In this document: one piece after another, positions 47,995 to 60,689 of the stretch
How the letters are laid out: each line of letters begins with the position of its first letter
How positions within the stretch are numbered: the first letter of the stretch is position 1
Assembly (NCBI GenBank): GCA_026826555.1
Contig: JAKSZT010054457.1
Location: 7,852,942-7,916,941, forward strand
Source: Tolypeutes matacus
Taxonomy: Eukaryota; Chordata; Mammalia; Cingulata; Chlamyphoridae
Length of the DNA stretch: 64,000 nucleotides
Reading direction: 5' to 3'
Position numbers and translations under genes: made by a program
The notes under the pieces: model-generated
What the model was told of the DNA's origin: nothing
What the model saw: only the letters and a program-made list of their open reading frames with translations
Database searches by the model: none

Positions 47995-48960
47995 ACTTCT
48001 GGGAAGATGGCAGACTAGAAAGACATGGGACTCTTTCTCCACCAGAAAAATAGCTAGAAGACAGGCTAAAACAGCCTGAAAAATATCTTCTAGGATTTAG
48101 GACACCAGGTGATGCCTGAACACCACCCAGAGGAGAGAAGGACAAAGGAAGGAAATCAGAATGACAGAACTGTGATTTGAAACCAGCAGTTGCTGTTGCC
48201 ATCACCATCCCCCACACTAAAGACACTGCAGAATTCTCAGGCCTCTGGGCCTGCCACAACAGACAAAAGAAGCTCCAGGGATCTACCTCCCTAGGAAAGG
48301 GGAGAGTGGGGAACAAAGCCTAAGGCTGACTCATCCTCTGACCCACAGATTTTGTCTACTGTGTCCCAGGAGCCCTTCCAGGCTGGGTGGTACCACAAGG
48401 TGTTTTGCCCTGGGAGCCTGGGAAGTACTGGAGAGATCTGACCCTCACAATCTCTCTTTCTTCTAGCAGGGACTGATTGTTGAGGACTCAGAGGGGAATG
48501 GAAATATTTCCTAGCCAGGAATAGGGAGGCGGTTGTTCAGAGAAAGCTGGAGAATTGTCTCAGAGAAAGTTTGAATTACAAGTTTCCGAGTCTCCAGACA
48601 GGAAGCTGTATCACATTGATCCAGTCTGTGTTGCAACAAATACTCTCTGACCAGACATTGAAGTAAGAGCTGCCAAAGATCGCCATTTGCTGGCAGAACA
48701 AGAAATTGAAGGTGATAAAATTAAAAATAAGTAGAAGAGGCTGATTCCAACTTCTACAGCCTCCTTCCCCAAGGCTCTAGTAAGTGAGACTACAACCAAT
48801 TACTAGGTCATGTGCCTAGTTTGGAGCAAACAGCAGGACAATACTAACACTCCAGATTGGGCAAAGAATCAAAGAACAGTGGTAACACATAGCCTCCTAC
48901 CACTAAATCCCTACAAAATGGAAAGAAATTGAGTATCTGTGTAAACTATATCCAAATCAG

Positions 48961-49947
48961 ATGCCTAGATATCAGCAAAAATTATGAACCATACTAAGAA
49001 AATAGAAGACATAGCCCAAGAAAAGCAATATATCAAAGCCCCAGGAGAGGCAGTTTTGAGAGAACTAATCAGTGAGATGTGCACAAATTTCCAAATGCAA
49101 ATTAATGAGATAAAAGACAATACAGTTAAAGACATAAATACCATCAAGAGAATATTGATCAAGCACAAAGAAGAGTTTGAAATACTGAGGAGAAAAGTAA
49201 AAGAGCTCATGGGAATGAAAGACACAGTAGGTGAGATAAAAAACAAACTAGAGGCATACAACAGCAGACTCAAAATGATAGAAGAAAAGAAACTGATAGA
49301 AGAAAGAAAACAGAACAGGTAAAATTGGAGAACAGAGAGAGAAAAGAATGGAAAAAACTGAGCAGGGGCTTAGAGAGTTGAATGACAACACAAAATAAAA
49401 CAACAAACATGTAATGGGTGTTCCAGAAGGAGAAGAGAAGGGAAAAGGGGCAGAAATAGTATTTGAGGAAATAATAGCTGAAGATTTCCCAATGCTCAGG
49501 AAAGAAGTGAACTTACATGTCCAAGAAGTGCACATACCCCAATCAGAATAAATCCAAATAGACCTACCCCAAGACACATACTATTCAAGTTGTCAAATGT
49601 CAAAGATGAAGAGAAAATTCTCAGAGCAGCAAGGGAGGAGCAAACCATCATGCACAAGGCATGTTTGGTAAGACTAGGTACAGATTTATCTTCAGAAACC
49701 ATGAAGGTGAGAAGAGAGTGGTATGATGCAATCAGGTTACTAAAAGAGAAAAACCCACAGCCGAGAATTCTTCATCCTGCAAAATTGTCCTTGAAATATA
49801 AAGTTGAGTATAAAATATTCACGCATATAAAACAAACAGAAACTAAAAGAGTTTGCAAAAAAGAATCCAAATTTGCAGGAAATATTAAAGGAAGACTTAT
49901 AACCTGAAATAGAAAGACAGGAGAAACAAGCTTGGAGGAGAGTATAG
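48961..49947 (+). pseudogene. L1-3 ORF1 remnant
   Basis: The ATG at 48,961 is followed by a stop at codon 9. The coiled-coil frame 48,984-49,322 includes VLRELISEMCTNFQMQINEI. A duplicated EEKKLIEERK-like stretch near 49,285 and a frameshift follow. The C-terminal domain resumes (MSNVKDEEKILRAAREEQTI at 49,590) and runs without interruption to about 49,907, further than in L1-2. The natural end is near 49,947. Confidence 0.85.
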
Positions 49948-50039
49948 AAGAAAAAATAGTGAAAAGGATAACCAAAACAGTGGGGAAAAAAAAGAGAGAG
50001 AAAAATATATGACATATGAAACCAAAGAATAAAAGGGTA

Positions 50040-52628
50040 AATGTAAATAGTACATTTTCAGTAATATCATTGGATGTGAATGGATTAAACTCCCCAATCA
50101 GAAGATAAAGGCTGACAGAATGGATTAAAAAACATGACCCATCTGTATGCTGCATAAAAGAAATTCACCTTAGACCAGGTATACAAAATGGCAGAAAGTT
50201 AAAGGATGGTAAAGATGCTTCATGCAAATAATAACCAAAAAAGAACAGGGATAGCTATGCTAGTATCAGACAAAGCAGATTTTAAATGTAAAAAAAAATT
50301 GTAAGAGATACAGAAGGCCATTATTTATTAATTAAAGGGACAATCCACCAGGAAGATAAAACAGTCATAAGTATCTATGCACCTAAACAGGGTGACCCAA
50401 AATACATGAGACAAATTTTATCAAAACTGAAGTGAGAAATAGACATCTCTACACTGATCATTGGAGATTTCAACAACCCCCCACATCATTAGATAGAACT
50501 AGGCAGAAGATCAACAAGAAAACAGAGAACTTGAACAATATGATAAACAAGTTAGACCTAACAGACATATACAGAACACTGCATCCAAACTCAGAAAGTT
50601 ATACATTCTTTTCAAGTGCCCATGGAGCTTTCTCCAGGATAGACCACATGTTATCTATGGATATGTGGAGAGAGCACAGTGCACCTCTCAACAATTACAA
50701 AAAGACTGAAATTTTACAAAATACCTTCCCAGATCACATTGTAATGAAAATGGAAATCAATAATAGACAGGAAAAAAGTAAATTTGCAAGTGTGTGGAGG
50801 CTGAAAAACACACTTCTAAATAATCAATGTGTCAAAAAGGAAATTGAAATCAGTAAATATATTGAGACAAATGAAAAAGAGAGCACAACTTATCAAAACT
50901 TCTGGGATACAGGGAAGGCAGTCTTGAGAGGGAAATTTAGAGCCTTAAATATGTATATTAAACTAGAATAAAGAGTTAAACTCAAAGATTTAACTGAACA
51001 AACAGAGAAACTAGAAAAAGAACAGCAAACCAATCCCAAGGCCAGCAGAAAGAAAGAAATATTAAAGATTAGAGCAGGAATAAATGAGAAAAACAACAAC
51101 AGCAGCAACAACAAAAAAAAAACATAGAGAAAATTAACAAAACCAAAAGCTGATTCTTTGAGAAGATCAATAAAATTGACAAACCCATAGCTAGAAAAAA
51201 AGAGAGAAGATGCAAATAAATACAATCAGAAATGAAAGGGGAGAAGTTACAACTGACCTCAAAGAAATAAAAAGGATCATAAGAGGATATTATGAGAAAC
51301 CGTATGCCAACAAACTAGACAAGCTAGTTGAAATGGAAAAATTCCTAGAAATGCACAACCAACCTATACTGATGATACAAGAAATACAAGAACTTAAAAA
51401 AGCAATCATATTGACTCCATCATCAAAGTCTCCCAGCAAAAAAAAAGTCCTGGAACAATGGCTTCACAGGTGAATTCTATCAAGCATTTCAAAAAGAATA
51501 CCAATCATGTTTAAACTCTTCCAAAAAATTGAAGAGGAGGGAAAATTGCCCAACACATTTTACGAAGCCAGCATCACCCTAATACCAAAGCCACATAAAG
51601 ATAGTAAAAGAAAAGAATATTACAGACCAATGTCTCTAATGAACATTGATGCAAAAATTCTCAACAAAATACTTGCAAATCAAATCCAACAGAAAATCAA
51701 AAGACTTATACATCATGATCAAGTGGAATTTATTCCTGGTATGCAAGGCTGATTCAACATAAGGAAATCAAACAACATAATAAATTACACTAACAAATTC
51801 AAGGAAGAAAAGCACATGTTCTTTTCAACTGATGCAGAAAAGGCATTCTAAAATATCCAGCATTGTTTTTTGATTTAAAATTTTTTTCAAAAGATAAGAA
51901 TACAAGGAAAATTCCTCAATATGATGAAAGGCATATATGAAAAACCCACAGCAACATTTTACTCAATGGGAAATTTGAAAGCTTTCCCTCTAAGATCAGG
52001 AACAAGACAAGGATGCCCATTGTCACTCATGTTATTCAATATTGTAGTACAAGTTCTAGCTGGGTCAATTAGACAAGGGAAAAAAAATTAAGGCACCAAA
52101 ATAGGAAAAGAAGAAGTTAAACTCTCTTTGTTTGTGGATAACATGGTCCTGACTTAGAAAATGCTGAAATATCCACGACAAAGCTACTTGAGCTAATGAA
52201 TGAGTTCAGCAAACTAACAGCATACAAGATCAACACACAAAAATCAATAATGTTTTTGTACTCTGGTACTGAACAATCTGAGGAGGAAATCAGAGGAAAA
52301 TTCCATTTACAATAGCAAGAAAAAGACTCATGTGCTTAGGAATATGCCAAAGAACTATAGGACCTATATCCAGAAAACAACAATAGAATGCTAAAAGAAA
52401 TGAAAAAAGACCTAAACAAATGGAAAGACATTCTGTGTTCAGGAATTGGAAAAATAAATATCATGAATATGTCTATCTTATGCAAATTGATTTATACATT
52501 CAATGTAATACGAGTCAAAACTCCAACAAGCCTACTTTATGGAAGTAGAAAAGGCAATTACCAAATTCATTTGGAACGGAAAGTGCACCTAAATAGCCAG
52601 AAGCATTCTAAAAACCAAGGGCGACGTG
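50040..52628 (+). pseudogene. L1-3 ORF2 remnant, 3'-truncated
   Basis: The start ATG of the other copies is missing, and the region reads gtaaatgtaaatagtac. The endonuclease segment 50,432-50,971 (179 codons) includes DIYRTLHPNSESYTFFSS, with an extra ~20-base insertion near 50,655. The reverse transcriptase active-site box reads FVDN (about 52,131), with Asn for the second catalytic Asp. The frame ends at the junction with family X. Confidence 0.85.
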
Positions 52629-54790
52629 TCCTGGGTGAGTCCGATGAGCTATAGAGTAGAAGCTGCTGCTTCACTGAGGTCCCGGGCCCACCTGGCACAT
52701 GGACAGCCCAAAGACTCAAGGGAGTGCAGGGAATACATGGCTGAGTCCAACTCTTTCACTCTCAGGAGAACAAACTCCAAAGTAGGGCCCACTGGCAAGG
52801 CACCAAACTCCAGAGATATCTGCCCTAACATAAGTCCTTGGTGTCTCCAGAGTCCTCAGGAGCCTCACTATTTGGGGGTGGTGGTGTAGCCATTTGGCAA
52901 TTAGATGCAATTATGAATTCCAAAAATCTATATTAGATTATGCTTGTAAACTGATCTGTTAATCTGAGCATGATTAAGTTATGATTAGGGCATTGACTGG
53001 ACTACATCAATAGGGCATTCAGCTCTACCCCTTGGTGGGTTGGGGAATCAAATATAAAAGGCAAGGCAAAGGACAGAGGAAACAGTTTTGAGTTGGAGTT
53101 TTGATGTTGGAGTTCTGGTGAAGAAGGAGAGAAGGCCCCGGGATAGAGATGAGCCATTTGCCTAAGAGTTCACAGCTGGCCTTGTGGAGAGAAGCAAAGC
53201 CTAGAAAGCCTCATAGTCTACAGCAGACCTTGTGGAGGAAACAGAAGACCTAAGCCTGGAGAGAAACATAGCCCTGGGAAGTCTGAACCCGGACAAACGT
53301 CAGCAGCTGTCTTGCTCCAACATGTGGCAATGGACTTTGATGAGGGAAAAAACTTATGCTTTATGGCCTGGTAAATGTGGACTTCTACCCCAAATAAATA
53401 CCCTTTATAAAAACCAACCAATTATTGATATTTTGCATTAGCACCTCTTTGGCTGACTAATACAGGGTGATATCCATTTTGGAATTCTATGAGATCCTAC
53501 TGAGTTATGTGTAAGCGTTACCTCTGGGATGACCTCCTGACTCATTTTGAAGTCTCTTAGCCATATAAATTCATTTTTCTTTACCTTTTCCCCCTTTTGT
53601 TCAAGATCTTTTTCCAGTCACATTGCTAGTTGGTACTTGGTAGCAATCCCTCGGTGCCAGGGAGGCTCATCCCCAGGAGTCATGTCCCACACTGGGAGGA
53701 AGGTAATGCATTTATATCATATGTTGAGTTTGGTTTAGAGAGCAAACACATTTGAGCAACAAGGAGGTTCTAGGGAGGCAACCCTTAGGCACTGCATAAC
53801 AATAGGCTAAGTTTCAAGATAGCCTTAGTTTCTTGCTAATTTTAAGAGCAAAGACTCATAAGGCTTGTCATCAATATCAAGGGCCCATCAGAGGATCATC
53901 CTGCTTCACCAGTCATTGCCCCTGCACTTGGGAGACTGTTGCTGCTCCCTTAGAGAATGTGGCAGAGCTCTCTATGATGGGAACTCAGTATTCTCTCATT
54001 TATTGAGTGATTCTCCACCCACTGTGACAATGCCCTGTGAACATTTGAACATTTTTATATACATTTTATTTATGCTCAGGTGAACTTCCTCCCATGCATC
54101 CCCCATCCCTGATACCCCACACAAATCATCTTTCCCCACCCCAGTTGTAACCTTTCTGTGATCCAAAGCTTCTTCAAAGATGAAGCCATTACAATAGCTG
54201 AATACAATTAATAGGAAAATGAAATAATAATTATAAGTTTAAATGTAAGGGAGAAAATACATAAAAATTTTAAAAAATTAAAAATTAAAAATTGGTATAG
54301 TAAAAAAAATGAAAAATATTAATTTTTTTTTTAACCTTTTGGCTTTCATCACTGCAATATCTGGTGTCCAGTCTGTACTGTGGCACCTTTCCCCTCTCAT
54401 TCCCTTGTGTCATTATTTTTCATTTTGTTTTCAAAGAAGTTTTAGGTCACAGCAAAGTCACACACAGAATACAGGAGAGTCTCATATACCCAAAATCTTC
54501 CCCCTTTCCTCCGTCCCATATTAATACTTTTTTATATGAGGATGGTAGCATTGTTATAACTGAAATACAAATAGTGAAACATAACTACTAAACTTTTCAA
54601 TGGTTTACATTATGGTTTACAATATACTTTTATAAATTTTGATGAAATTTATCATGTCTTGTGTCCATCACTGTATGGCAATGAAAAACATTTCCACTGA
54701 CCACTAAATACTTCCTGTTTGATCTATTCTTTTCCTTCCACCTCATCCCCCCCAGGGGCCACAGCAACCCCCTGGCTTGACTCGGATGAA
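52629..54790 (-). repeat. Family X, copy D
   Basis: Antisense copy aligned with copy C over about 52,640-54,790: tgggtgagtc, ctccagagtcctcagg, tttgagcaacaaggagg, ttattgagtgatt, and tggtgtccagtctgtactgtgg. An LTR-like repeat is inserted at 52,886. A T run at 54,318-54,330, also present in copy C at 38,765, hints that the 5' section (54,320-54,790) is a module with its own former poly(A). Confidence 0.7.
52886..53464 (+). repeat. LTR-like repeat, family R copy 3
   Basis: Inserted in family X copy D, whose sequence resumes at tgatatccattttgg. It carries a TATA-like atataaaagg (about 53,051) and AATAAA (53,392), and ends ggctgactaatacag. The order is like a solo LTR of ~575 bp. Inverted, its start (ctgtattagtcagccaaag) aligns with the starts of the repeats at 14,588 and 19,979. 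Confidence 0.6.
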
Positions 54791-55455
54791 GATGCATAGT
54801 TACATGGAAGAACTCAGGTGGATGTGATGCAAACTTGACCTGGCTTATGCTTGGGCAGGAAATTTTGCATTCATTATCTGGGGTGAGCAGTGGTGGAAGA
54901 TGAAGTCATTATTATAGCAGTTATTGTAACTGGTTATTGAGGAGTTTTCAACTGTATATGGGGTAAATATGAAATGAGTGCAATCTGATATTTTTACTAG
55001 GGCTACCTCCTAGCTTGTACCTTCAAAGTGGTTTTCAGTCCCTCAGAGTGGAAATATAGGCATCTGAATTACCTAAGGTACTTGTTAAAAATACTGTGTC
55101 CAGAAATCACCTAGACCTAGGGCGTGAGAATGTCAAGGAGGCTTTACATATTTAAGCAGGAAGAGTAGAAGGATTTCACCCAAATCTTTATTTCACCCAC
55201 TAAGTGCCATAAAATACGTTTTATCAATCCTTACAATTATTATGAATGATAGTAAATGGTCATGTTGAAGTTCAGAGAGGTTAAGTAGATTACAACTGAA
55301 TTTATAGACTAAATCTTATCCTTCCATGATTGAATTTTAACAGAAGTTTGGAAAGAACAGACTTGAATTTTAACAGAAGAGGGATTGGAAAGAGCAGTAC
55401 CCCATGACACATATTCATTTCACAATTTATTTTTAATGTACACATTCCAACATTT

Positions 55456-55585
55456 TTATCCATAAATACTGTCATAATTTTATTTTTGGTTTATATTAAT
55501 TTACATATGTAATTGTCTCACTCTCCCTTTAAATTTGCACATTATCTTTCTCATAGTATTCTATTTTGGAGACCAAGGGGAAGTT
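55456..55585 (+). repeat. Local direct duplication, left unit
   Basis: It aligns in the same orientation with 56,585-56,714: ccataaatactgt, acatatgta, then ctcatagtattctattttgg versus ctcatagcattctattttgg, then agaccaagg. The spacing is about 1.13 kb. The sequence is not a repeat family I recognise. Confidence 0.75.
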
Positions 55586-56584
55586 GATTTTGAGTTGGAA
55601 ATATAGTAGCTCCTAGTGGTGCACAATTTCTCTTTTTGTGAATTGAGGTCTTATAAACACACATGGTCCATTGGTTTTCTCTAATTTCCACCTGTCAGGA
55701 ATGCTGGACTGAATCAAATTCATCAGATCTCAGGTCAAATGTGTAAAGAGCAAATTTCTGGGTTGTAGTGATGATTTGTTTTTAATTTATGTATCTCAGA
55801 AATAATTAGATTAGCATTGAAAATTAGATCCTCTTTAAATATCTTTTTCTTTTTCCTTTGAACATCTATCTTGTTTAATTGGAATTATATACTGGTGGTT
55901 TTCATGTTTTCCTAATTGTGATTATTTCTGTTAACAATTTCTTGTTTGTGTGTATATGTGTGAGTGTATACTCTTTGATTTCTTGTTTATCCTCTAATTA
56001 TTTTAGGCCTATATAATCTCAGCACAATTTTTATTATAAATCGAACTATGATGTTCTACAATTTGTTGTTTTCATGTAAGTATACAGCTTACAATTTTTA
56101 CATCCTTATATATTGATGTATTTCAATATTTTTGTAAATATTTGCTCCCTTGCCAGATGAGATTTATTGAATGTGCATTTCTAGAAGATTCATGATTGTA
56201 TCATTTGTCTATATCAGTATTTCCCAATTTCTTTTTCCCCAAATCCTTTCACAGTAAAATACAATTTTAAGAATTTATGGATTTAGAAATTTTAAAAAAT
56301 ATTTTCCCATTTTACAACATATGTAATAAAGAATGACTTTGAAGAATAACTATACAGTGTTAGTTTTTTTTTTTACTTTTTCAATATATATATCATTTTA
56401 ATTCAATCTACAATGGTTTTACATTTTCATTTCAGTGTGACATGTTTATTTTAATTTACATTTTACATAATAAAATGATTTCCTGATATATAAAGTTAAG
56501 GATCATATATATTTGTATTTCACTTAGGGAAATGAAAACTTCTAAGGCTGATATATAGGAACTCAATCTAATTTTATTAAAATT

Positions 56585-56714
56585 TATGCTTCCATAAATA
56601 CTGTAATAATTATATTTTTGTTTATATAAATATACATATGTAGTGGTCTTCCCTCACACTTTAAATATGCACAGTATTTTTCTCATAGCATTCTATTTTG
56701 GAGACCAAGGGAAA
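56585..56714 (+). repeat. Local direct duplication, right unit
   Basis: Partner of 55,456-55,585, at moderate identity with small indels. The two units flank about 1 kb of AT-rich DNA. Confidence 0.75.
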
Positions 56715-58792
56715 GATGATTGGACATGGTACACCAATATAAGAAAGACTATCTCTACTTGTACATTTTAAATTTGATTACAGACAATTTCTATCTTGTA
56801 AAAAAATTGGATAGAATGGCATAATGAACTCCCCTAGATCCATCACGCAGCTTCAACAATTTTCATGGTCAATTTTGTTTCATCAATACCAGATCCTCTT
56901 CTTCTCCCCATTAATTATTTTGACTCAAAGTTCATAGATCATATAACTATATCTGTAAAATTTTAGAATGTCACTAAAAGATAAGAGCTAATTTTTAAAA
57001 ATTTATCACAGTATTATCATACTTAATATTTTAAATTGAATCATTAAAATAAAAAATTAACAAAAGAGTTTGCTCTGTTAAAGTAAACATTATTTGATGA
57101 TGAGTTGTATGAATAAAGTGAGGGAAAGAGAAAAATAGTGATGAATTTTTGTGTTTTTCTCTGGATGTTTCCATGAAATGAGTTAGAGTATATTGGTAAA
57201 AGAAAATATTTAAGGGGCATGCTGTGTAGGGCAGAGTTGGGGGGAGGTAGACCAAGAGGTATTTTTATGGCCTGCTAAGCATGTAGATGTATATTAAGTG
57301 TCCAAGTGGAAAGGTCAAATTAGTTGCTTGTAATTTGCCAGTCAATGTGAAACTGAGGCCAGGTCAGACTGGAGAAAGTTTTAGACTCATCACCACAAAA
57401 CACAACAATAGTTGAAGTTACATAGGGAGAGACTGTAGATTGACAGCGGAAGAGTTGCAGGGCTGAAACATTCCAACATTTCTGGGAGAGCAAAGGAAGA
57501 TCTGGCAAAGGACATTCAAGAATAGCCAGACGGTAAGAGGATAACCAAGAGAGGGAGGGGTCCCATGAGACAAATGAAGAAGATTTTCAGAAAATTGGGA
57601 GTGGGCAAGTGTGGCAGAGATCTTTTCTATATTTCCTCTCCTGCTTAAGTGCTCAAGAATCTCCTTATCTGGAAAGGATCATTTGACATCTTTTAACTAG
57701 TGACTTTATTACTTAACACAAGGCATCATTTACTGAGAACCTTCCTTGCTACTTCACAGATATTTTTTTGTTCAGCAGAGTCCTCACAATATCTCTGTGA
57801 GATGGAAATTGTCATCCCAAATTGTACATGTGAAAACTGATGCTTAGAATACTGAAGTCACATGTGTAGTTCTCTATCAGTGATTCTAGATGATCTAAAC
57901 CAAGTCTATCTGAAACAATGACCAAGCTCATTCACTGCTCCTGTTTGGACTTAGTTCTTGCTTTCAGTATGGTGAATGCAGCTGGCAAGAGCATGTTCTT
58001 AAAAATCACCATTTTCTTTGTTGTTTTTTGATTATTTCTTATTTGCCTGGTGTATAATCTCAAATACAAAATTACTAAGTGATTTTATAATAAATCACAT
58101 TTCTCTGTGTTTTGATGGTGATATGGAAGCACAGAGAAATTGCTTTAGGAACACAGGTATTGAATAAGTTATCAATTTTAGGGCTTGCTATTCATTTCTG
58201 AATTTTGAGATAATAACTAGTACCTCACAGAACTTCTATGAAAATTCATTTGGTCTTTTAGATGAAACATTTGACACAATGCATATAGCATGTTTAATAA
58301 TTCAGTAAATGGGAGTTATTTTAACTAAGAAAGTGAAGAAAAATACAGGGGCATATAATAATGGAGATGTGGGATTAGAATACAGGTTCTTGAGAAAATA
58401 TTCATATATTTATATATTTCTTATTTAGATATTTACGCAAAGTGCAGCATATCTTAAAATAGAAGAATATGTTTAGCTATGCAACAATAAGCAAGTTAAA
58501 TATTCATAGAAAAAGAGGAAGCTTCAGAATTCACAGGATGTTGCAATTTTCATGAATACCTATTTATATGTACATGGACATAAGCACTTTCATATATATA
58601 GGTTATTGTGGAAACACAGATGTCATGTCATTCCATGTAGTGTTTAGACTTTAGACAAGTGAACAGAGGACAGGAAGTCACTGTATCCTCTTATTTTCCA
58701 TCACATTCAGATGTCACTTTAATTTGTAATGAGTTTTGCAGAAAATAGTTCTGGAATGTAGGCATTGGTGATTCTTGTAAAGGAAAATCCAT

Positions 58793-59375
58793 GTATTATC
58801 CCCTGAATGGAAAATCAATGTGATAAAGAGGACAAGATGTTCATCTGTTGCTCATCTCCACCCTGTGCACTGTATCTCCCTGGTGGTGTGGAATGTGCTG
58901 TAATTCTTTTCTTCTGTACTTTTAGTTAAACACCACAGAGAGTGAACACTCAACAAATTTGTTCAACATATAAGTGAATGAACTATGAGTGAACGGGATG
59001 CCAAGCAGATATTGTATATATTAACATAAACCTCCTGTAAGAGATCAGGTCTGGAGGTGCAGATACAGTGGTTGCCACCACATGGGTAGTTGATAAAATC
59101 ATGTACCTTGGATGAGATTACCAAGGGACTCTCAAATATGAGATTCAACAGCGGGACTAATGTCAACTACATATCCAGGACAAACAAAAGCAAAAGTAAG
59201 GTACTTTCCTCTGGGGAAACCTGCTCCATCCACTGACTTGGACTGCCCAGTCATAAACCCTTCCCAATATACCTCCAGATTTCCCACCTCCAGAATGAGC
59301 AGGGGGGAAGGAGACAAATTTCTACTGAAACCTTGTCTGCTATACGTGAGCCTGTGGAGGTTGAAAAGCTATTGT
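58793..59375 (+). repeat. Right copy of the diverged duplication
   Basis: Partner of 410-1,010. L1-4 inserted directly after gttgaaaagctattg, a point that corresponds to gttgaaaactattgg at 985-999 of the left copy. The left copy therefore shows the pre-insertion site. Confidence 0.75.
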
Positions 59376-60689
59376 AGACTTTGGGGAAGATGGAGGGCTA
59401 GAAAGACAAAGGAATCTCTTCTCCTCCAGAAAAATAATTAGAGGACAGACTGAAACAGCCTAGAAAAACATCTTCTAGAGTTTATTAGGACACTAGGCAA
59501 AGGCTGGACCCCACCCAGAGAAGAGCAGGACAAAGGAGGTAAACCACTACTACAGAGCTGTGAGTTGAAACCAGTGGCTGCTGCTGATGGCACCATTCCT
59601 CACACTGAAAACACTTTAGAATTCTCAGGCCTCTGGGCCTGTGGCTACTGACAAAGGGGCTCCATGGATTTATCACCCCAGGAAATGGGAGAGAGAGGGT
59701 CACAGCCTAAGGCTGACTTAGCTCTGACCAACAAATTTAGTCTGCTGTGTCCCATGAGCCCTTCCAGTGCTAGCAAAAGTCTGGAGAATCTGACACTTGT
59801 AACCTCCTTCTCTTCTAACTGGACCTAAATTGTTGAGGATGACACAGGAAAGAGGAGAGAGAGGGACACAGCTGACTCAGCTTTCGACTCACAAATTTTG
59901 TTGACTGTGTCCCAGGAGCCCTTCCAGGTCGGGTGGGGCTGTGCCATTGTTTGCCTTCGGAGCCTGCAAGGGGCTAAAGTTATACAACCCTCCCAATCTC
60001 CTCCTCTACTAAAAAGGACTAATTGTGGAGGACTCAGAAGAGAGTGGAAATATTTCTTACCCGGGAAAAGGAAAGGAGCTGCCAGACAAGGCTGGAAAAC
60101 TGTCTCGGAGGAAGTTTGAATTAAAAGATTTGTAGCCTCCAGAAAGGAAGTTCTATTACATTGATCTGGTCTGTGTTGCAACAAATACACTCCAGCCAGA
60201 CATTGATCTGAGAGCTGCCAAAGAGTGCCATCTGATGGCAGACCAAGGAAGTGCATGCTAGAAAATTAAAAATAAATAGGAGAGGTTCTTTCTGACCTCT
60301 CTAGCTTCCTTCCCCAAGGCTCTAGGAAGAAAGTCTACAACCAATTACTGGGTCCAGGAGCCAGTTTGGAAAAACCAGCAGAACAATCCTAACAATCCAA
60401 GCTGAGCCAAGATTAAAGAACAGTGGTAACACACAGCCTTCTGCCACTAAATCCCTAAAAAAAGAGAAGAAATTCAGCATCTGAGTAAACTATATCCCAA
60501 TCAGATGCCAGATATCAGCAAAAAATTACGAGCCATACTAAGAAAATAGAGGACATGGCCCAAGAAAAGGAATATATCAAAGCTACAGAAGAGATGCAGA
60601 ATCTGAGAGAACAAATCAGCAAGGTGCACCCAATTTCCAAAATCAACTTAATGAGTTGAAAGGCAATGTGATTAAAGTGATAAATGACT

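Larger units (their letters stand above)
47995..52628 (+). mobile_element. L1-3, 5'-complete, 3' end replaced by family X
   Basis: It starts gttgatggacttctgggaag, matching the 5' end of L1-2. It has a 5' UTR, ORF1 and ORF2 up to the thumb region, then breaks at about 52,628 within ORF2 and joins antisense family X. The rest of ORF2 and the 3' UTR are not found beyond the X copy. So this is not a simple nested insertion but a deletion or recombination junction. Confidence 0.9.
54791..58792. other. Intergenic with old repeats
   Basis: About 55,030-55,130 (gaattacctaaggtacttgtt) resembles a MER5A-type hAT fragment. About 56,770-56,960 resembles an old L1M sequence. About 57,700-57,905 is a MIR on the minus strand (gtcctcacaatatctctgtg). 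About 58,195-58,320 is MIR-like on the plus strand. A local direct duplication is listed separately. No gene was recognised, and the frame at 57,031-57,255 is not supported. Confidence 0.5.
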
